DNA from: Pseudonocardia sp.
Lineage (GTDB): Bacteria > Actinomycetota > Actinomycetes > Mycobacteriales > Pseudonocardiaceae
Direction of reading: 5' to 3'
Assembly: GCA_030147065.1 (NCBI GenBank)
Contig: JASLAP010000359.1
Coordinates: 1 to 8,692 of the forward strand
DNA length: 8,692 nt
Under the pieces are notes generated by a model. That model did not search any database, was not told the DNA's origin, and saw nothing but the letters and a program-made list of their open reading frames with translations. The translations under genes were made by a program, and so were the position numbers. This document shows positions 5,677 through 8,692 of this stretch, one piece after another (position 1 is the stretch's first letter; each line of letters starts with the position of its first letter).

Positions 5677-6480
5677 TCAGGGGGTGGCGGCGGACTCGAT
5701 GCCGTCGAGGAGGCGGTGCAGGCCGTAGGTGGTGGAGTCGGCGGTCTGGGCGCGGGCGCCGCGGTCGAAGCCGCCGGCCTCGTGCACCGCGGTCATGGCC
5801 GGGTGGCGCTCGACGTCGAAGTAGTCCTCCCAGACCGCGCCGCGCGCGGTCCACCACGCGTCGCCGGACTCGCCGGAGGTCCGCTCCACCTCCTCGTCCT
5901 CGACGAGGAGCATCGCCGCGGCCCGGACGAACGTGGCGACGGCGAGGGCGGCCAGGTTGCGGCGGTCGGCGGGCAGGTCGAGCCCGGTCAGGGTGGACAG
6001 CAGGTACTCGGTCTCGGCCATGGTGCCGGGGCCGGGCGGGGGGCGGACCGCGGAGACGTGCCGCATCCACGGGTGCCGGCGGAACATCTCCAGCGTGCGC
6101 TCGGCGTAGAGCTCGACCTGCTCGCGCCACGGGCCGGGGCGGGGTTCGTCGGGGCCGGGCAGGGCGCGGTCGGTGAGCACCTCGTCGACCATCAGGTCGA
6201 CCAGCTCGGCCTTGGACCGCACGTAGCTGTAGAGGGTCATGGTGCCCACCCCGAGCGAGGCCGCGACCCGGCCCATGGTGACGCCGGCCAGCCCGTCGGC
6301 ATCGGCCAGGGCCACGGCCCCGCGCACCAGTTCGTCCACCGACAGCCGGGCCGGCCGGCCGGGACGGGTGGGCCGCGTGGGCGGCGGGCGGTGGCGCCGC
6401 CAGAGCAGCGGCAGCAGCCGTTCCGGGTCGTTCCCGGTGTCGTTCCCGGTGTCGTTCTGGGTGTCGTTCTGGGTGTCCAC
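5677..6480 (-). CDS. TetR-family transcriptional regulator
   Basis: A 267-residue TetR/AcrR regulator with a TetR_C_1-like C-terminal ligand domain. After a low-complexity N-terminus (1-46) the HTH is clear: LSVDELVRGAVALADADGL (46-64), TMGRVAASLGVGTMTLYSYV (68-87), then RSKAELVDLMVDEVL. The C-terminal part (about 100-267) is helical, with WREQVELYAERTLEMFRRHP and AALAVATFVRAAAMLLVEDEE. The start is GTG at 6480 with GGAGG only 3 bases upstream, so the exact start is less certain. The next in-frame GTG (before DELVRG) would trim into the HTH. Residues 2-17 are four near-identical DTQN/DTGN units encoded by a 12-bp repeat. The gene is divergent from the NmrA-like gene and probably represses it through the palindrome at 6519-6543. 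Confidence 0.93.
   Translation of the reverse strand: MDTQNDTQNDTGNDTGNDPERLLPLLWRRHRPPPTRPTRPGRPARLSVDELVRGAVALADADGLAGVTMGRVAASLGVGTMTLYSYVRSKAELVDLMVDEVLTDRALPGPDEPRPGPWREQVELYAERTLEMFRRHPWMRHVSAVRPPPGPGTMAETEYLLSTLTGLDLPADRRNLAALAVATFVRAAAMLLVEDEEVERTSGESGDAWWTARGAVWEDYFDVERHPAMTAVHEAGGFDRGARAQTADSTTYGLHRLLDGIESAATP
6430..6477. repeat. Four tandem 12-bp repeats inside the TetR gene
   Basis: Plus-strand units: GTTCCCGGTGTC twice (6430-6453), then GTTCTGGGTGTC twice (6454-6477), immediately after the TetR start codon. They encode DTQN DTQN DTGN DTGN. The preceding 9 bases (TTCCGGGTC) look like a decayed fifth unit. Copy-number change would alter the N-terminus in steps of four residues without a frameshift. 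Confidence 0.9.
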
Positions 6481-6514
6481 GGCCCTCCGCTCGGATTCCC
6501 GTAGACAGTACGCC

Positions 6515-6543
6515 TATGCTTTTCCGTATGACACACGGAAAAG
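6515..6543. promoter_or_regulatory. -10 box and 25-bp operator palindrome over the NmrA-like gene's start codon
   Basis: TATGCT at 6515-6520 is a plausible -10 box ending 7 bases before the ATG at 6528. The palindrome at 6519-6543 has 9-bp arms CTTTTCCGT and ACGGAAAAG. Inside it the pairing continues (TG with CA), so only one of 12 base pairs fails around the central A6531. The start codon lies in its middle, which fits an operator centred near +1 of a leaderless transcript. On the minus strand GTGTCA and TACTGT (18-bp spacing, the latter at 6505-6510) could drive the TetR gene. The adjacent TetR protein is the likely ligand. Confidence 0.75.
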
Positions 6544-7346
6544 AGACCATCCTGGTCACCGGAGCGACCGGGAACGTCGGGCGGCTGGTGGTGGACCGGC
6601 TGCTGGCGGCCGGGGCGCGGGTGCGGGCGCTCACCGCGCGGCCGGAGCGGGCCGCGCTGCCGGCGGAGGTCGAGGTGGTGCGGGGCTTCGTCGGGCGCGT
6701 GGAGACGGTCCGTCCGGCGCTGGCGGGCGTCGGCAAGCTCTACCTCGCGCCGCACCCGCCCACCGCCCGGGAGGTCGCCGCGCTCGCCCGGGAGGCCGGC
6801 GTCGAGCACGTGGTCGACCTGGCCGGCGAGGAGGGCGGGTTCTGGCACGACATCGAGGGGGCGGTCGAGGACGCCGGGGTCGACTGGACGCACCTGGAGC
6901 CGGGGGAGTTCATGGAGAACGCCGGCGACTGGGCCGAGCAGATCCGCACCCTCGGCGTCGTGCGCGACGCCCACCCGCAGGCCGCCAACGCCCCGATCGC
7001 CCTCGCCGACATCGCCGCGGTGGCCGCCGCCGCGCTCCTCGACGACCGGCACCGGGGCCGCCGCTACCCGCTCACCGGGCCGGAGTCGATCACCCGCGCG
7101 CAGCGGGTGGCCTGGATCGGGGAGGCGCTCGGCCGGGAGGTCCCGTTCGTCGAGCTGACCCACGAGGAGGCGGTGGCCGACAAGACCCCCGGCATGGGCG
7201 AGGAGGTCGCCCGCTGGTACCTCGACGGCGTCGCCGCCCTCGTGGAGCACCCGCAGCCTGCCGTGCCGACCGTCGAGGAGGTCACCGGCCGCCCGGCCAC
7301 CCCCTTCGCCCGCTGGGCCCGCGACCACGTCCACCTCTTCCGCTGA
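6528..7346 (+). CDS. NmrA-like NAD(P)-binding protein (atypical SDR)
   Basis: A 272-residue Rossmann-fold protein of the atypical SDR/NmrA-like group, which includes NAD(P)H:quinone oxidoreductase type 2 and regulatory redox sensors. The glycine motif TGATGNVG lies at 11-18. Arg38 and nearby Arg residues after strand 2 (ALTARPERA) favour NADPH. The substrate-side motif THLEPGEFMENAGDW (121-135) resembles the LRPGxFMxN block of the family. There is no classical YxxxK pair. Two starts are possible. ATG at 6528 is preferred over ATG at 6516 because the latter overlaps the -10 box and the former gives a leaderless start. It is divergent from, and probably repressed by, the TetR gene. Reduction of quinones or similar electrophiles is a reasonable guess only. 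Confidence 0.9.
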   Translation: MTHGKETILVTGATGNVGRLVVDRLLAAGARVRALTARPERAALPAEVEVVRGFVGRVETVRPALAGVGKLYLAPHPPTAREVAALAREAGVEHVVDLAGEEGGFWHDIEGAVEDAGVDWTHLEPGEFMENAGDWAEQIRTLGVVRDAHPQAANAPIALADIAAVAAAALLDDRHRGRRYPLTGPESITRAQRVAWIGEALGREVPFVELTHEEAVADKTPGMGEEVARWYLDGVAALVEHPQPAVPTVEEVTGRPATPFARWARDHVHLFR

Positions 7347-7435
7347 CGCGACCGGCTGGTCCGAAGGGGGCGCAGCGGACGCGGCGGGCATCCGCCCGGA
7401 AGGGGGCCGGCCGCCGATCGGGGGACGGCTAGGCT

Positions 7436-7449
7436 GCCCCCGGAGGGGC
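7436..7449. other. Small GC-rich hairpin in the 194-bp gap before the DedA gene
   Basis: GCCCC and GGGGC pair around a CGGA loop, just after TAGGCT (7430-7435), which resembles a -10 box. A second 5-bp hairpin (GGCGG/CCGCC) lies at 7383-7396. Neither has a T-tract. They may end the NmrA-like transcript or mark the DedA leader. Nothing else recognisable is in 7347-7526. Confidence 0.25.
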
Positions 7450-7540
7450 GCAGGTGCCTCCCGTCGGACACGGTCGGCGCATCTGCGACCCTGGACGGAC
7501 TCCCGGGCCGGGGGGTGCACACGACCGGGAGGGCGAACTG

Positions 7541-8173
7541 TTGCTGGACGTGCTGACGAGCGTCGGACACCTGCTCTACAGCGCGTGGTTGCTCCCGGTG
7601 CTCGTCGTCATGATCGCGGTGGACGGCCCGTTCCCGATGCTGCCGAGCGAGACCCTGCTGATGTCGGCGGCCACGCTGGCCTTCGGCAGTCACGACATGG
7701 GCGCGGTGGCCGGGCTGTTCGTCGCCGCCGTCGTCGGCTCGATGATCGGTGACGTCGTGGTGTTCGGGCTGGGCCGGTCCTCGCAGCGGGTGGTCGCGCT
7801 GACCGACGTCCAGGTCGGGATCTCCGGCTGGGTGCGCCGGCACGTGCTGGCCCGGCCCGGGGTGGTGCTGGTCGGCGCCCGCCTGATGCCCGGTGGCCGG
7901 TTGGTGAGCACCGCGGCCGCGGGTCGGTTCGGCCTGCCGTTGCGCCGGTTCCTGCCCTGGTCGCTGGCCAGTTCGGCGGTGTGGGGCTGCTACATGCTGC
8001 TGGTCGGGCTGGCGCTGGGTCCGGTGACCGGTGGCCGTCCGCTGCTGTGCCTGGCCGCCGGGGTGGCCATGGCCGTGGTCACCGCGGGGGCGTTCGCGCT
8101 GGCCCAGCGGCTGCGCCGGTGGTGGGTGCCGGCTCCGGCCCGGGTCGCGGAGGAACTGCTCCCGATCCGGTGA
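7541..8173 (+). CDS. DedA-family (VTT domain) membrane protein
   Basis: A 210-residue DedA/SNARE-associated-type inner-membrane protein. Members are implicated in flipping phospholipids or undecaprenyl carriers and in envelope homeostasis. It has an N-terminal hydrophobic segment (about 9-28), the acidic re-entrant motif around DGPFPMLPSETLL (28-40), GSMIGD (66-71), and the hallmark ARLMPGGRLVSTAAAGRFG (113-131) carrying the conserved Arg-Pro-Gly-Arg and AG. Two C-terminal membrane helices follow (about 141-161 and 167-188), with a basic cytoplasmic tail. The start is TTG at 7541 because GGGAGGG at 7527-7533 sits at the right distance. The frame is open further upstream, but that part is low-quality, proline-rich and unlike a DedA N-terminus. 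GTG at 7550 is too far from the ribosome site. It stands alone on the plus strand with no clear partner. Confidence 0.88.
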   Translation: MLDVLTSVGHLLYSAWLLPVLVVMIAVDGPFPMLPSETLLMSAATLAFGSHDMGAVAGLFVAAVVGSMIGDVVVFGLGRSSQRVVALTDVQVGISGWVRRHVLARPGVVLVGARLMPGGRLVSTAAAGRFGLPLRRFLPWSLASSAVWGCYMLLVGLALGPVTGGRPLLCLAAGVAMAVVTAGAFALAQRLRRWWVPAPARVAEELLPIR

Positions 8174-8191
8174 CGAGTGGCCGTCCACGAC

Positions 8192-8258
8192 GAGAGCGGT
8201 GCTCTTGACGCGGGCGGCCCTCTGCTGTTCACTGTTCCTTACCGAGAGCACTGCTCTC
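8192..8258 (+). promoter_or_regulatory. Promoter with two AGAGC-N3-GCTCT operators, upstream of the second F420 reductase
   Basis: Operator copies are AGAGC-GGT-GCTCT (8193-8205) and GAGAGC-ACT-GCTCTC (8244-8258), with centres 52 bp apart. Between them TTGACG (8205-8210) and TTCACT (8228-8233) form -35 and -10 boxes with 17-bp spacing. Transcription should start near 8240. One operator abuts the -35 box and the other covers the early transcribed region, a repressor layout. AGAGC-N3-GCTCT is typical of TetR-family operators. No matching regulator gene is in the window, so it may lie past the right edge. Confidence 0.7.
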
Positions 8259-8277
8259 CGGATCGAGGAGGAACACC

Positions 8278-8692
8278 GTGACCACCACCCCCCGCAACAT
8301 CGTGCCGGGCCGAGCCGACCACGTCTTCAACGCCGTCGTCCAGCGGCTGACCCGGATGGGCGTCAGCGTGATGGGGTCGCGCGTCCTGGCCGTGCGCGGC
8401 CGCTCCAGCGGGCAGTGGCGGACGGTGCCGGTCAACCTGCTCACCCTGGACGGGGAGCGCTACCTGGTCGCCCCGCGCGGGCACACCCAGTGGGTGCGCA
8501 ACATCCGCGCCGCCGGTGGCGGTGAGCTGCGGCTGGGTCGCCGGGTCGAGGCGATCACGGTCGAGGAGCTGGCCGACGCGGACAAGCCGCCGGTGCTGCG
8601 CGAGTACCTGCGCAAGTGGGCCTGGGAGGTGGGCCGGTTCTTCGACGGCGTCAGCGCGAAGTCGACCGACGAGGAGCTGCTCGCGATCGCCC
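8278..8692 (+). CDS. Nitroreductase/quinone reductase family protein (F420-dependent type), 3' end cut by window
   Basis: The first 138 residues of a second DDN-like protein. The start GTG at 8278 follows an excellent ribosome site, GAGGAGG at 8265-8271. Family signatures are RVLAVRGRSSGQWRTVPV (35-52), with the Arg-Ser-Ser-Gly loop that binds the F420 phosphate, LDGERYLVAP (57-66), W72-VRN75-IRAAG, and GELRLGRRVEAITVEEL (82-98). The helical segment LREYLRKWAWEVGRFFDGVS (107-126) is longer than in the first paralogue. It aligns recognisably with the protein at 4404-4853 but is clearly diverged and has its own promoter and operator type. The gene runs off the right edge; little of the C-terminus should be missing if it has the common family length. 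Confidence 0.9.
   Translation, partial: MTTTPRNIVPGRADHVFNAVVQRLTRMGVSVMGSRVLAVRGRSSGQWRTVPVNLLTLDGERYLVAPRGHTQWVRNIRAAGGGELRLGRRVEAITVEELADADKPPVLREYLRKWAWEVGRFFDGVSAKSTDEELLAIA

Noticed and set aside
6516..6518. Upstream ATG start for the NmrA-like gene
   Set aside because: It lies inside the TATGCT -10 box and lacks a ribosome site. The ATG at 6528 fits a leaderless start, though 5'-end data would settle it.
7454..7540. Upstream in-frame extension of the DedA protein
   Set aside because: The extra residues are Pro/Gly/Arg-rich and unlike a DedA N-terminus. A strong GGGAGGG ribosome site points to the TTG at 7541.

Overview
The window is about 75% GC with strong G/C bias at third codon positions. 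It uses many GTG and TTG starts and carries several genes with a -10 box so close to the start codon that they look leaderless. It also holds two deazaflavin (F420)-dependent nitroreductase-family genes. Together these point to a high-GC actinobacterium, probably of the Pseudonocardiaceae type; the genus is an inference. No RNA gene, insertion sequence, phage gene or CRISPR array is visible.

Layout. (1) 1-1181, minus strand: a NarL/FixJ-type response regulator (528-1181) whose end overlaps the start of a membrane sensor kinase (from 538 leftward). The kinase breaks at 209, where the sequence folds back on itself: 1-155 is an almost perfect inverted copy of 209-363. (2) 1250-2197, plus strand: an AEC-family transporter, divergent from the response regulator. 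It is separated from the next gene by a 6-bp gap inside a hairpin that holds both stop codons. (3) 2204-4036: a LysR regulator (minus) divergent from a classical short-chain dehydrogenase (plus), with a 21-bp palindrome between them placed as LysR activators usually bind. (4) 4014-5369: an ABM-domain protein and a deazaflavin-dependent oxidoreductase (both minus), divergent from a MarR regulator (plus). Two matching palindromes lie in the divergent promoter, one with the MarR start codon at its exact centre. (5) 5370-5676: a non-coding gap between convergent genes, filled with 30-bp tandem repeats. (6) 5677-7346: a TetR regulator (minus) divergent from an NmrA-like NAD(P)-binding protein (plus), with a near-perfect 25-bp palindrome over the latter's start codon. 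(7) 7541-8173: a DedA-family membrane protein. (8) 8278 to the right edge: a second deazaflavin-dependent oxidoreductase, whose promoter carries two copies of an AGAGC-N3-GCTCT operator.

Taken together, the window is a row of small 'regulator plus redox enzyme' modules (LysR/SDR, MarR/F420 reductase/ABM, TetR/NmrA-like, operator-controlled F420 reductase). Each has its own promoter and its own palindrome. This is typical of accessory xenobiotic or electrophile-response regions in actinobacteria; the substrates cannot be read from the sequence. I see no clear new multi-gene system. The observations most worth checking are the fold-back at the left end, the start-codon-centred operators, and the 30-bp repeat array.
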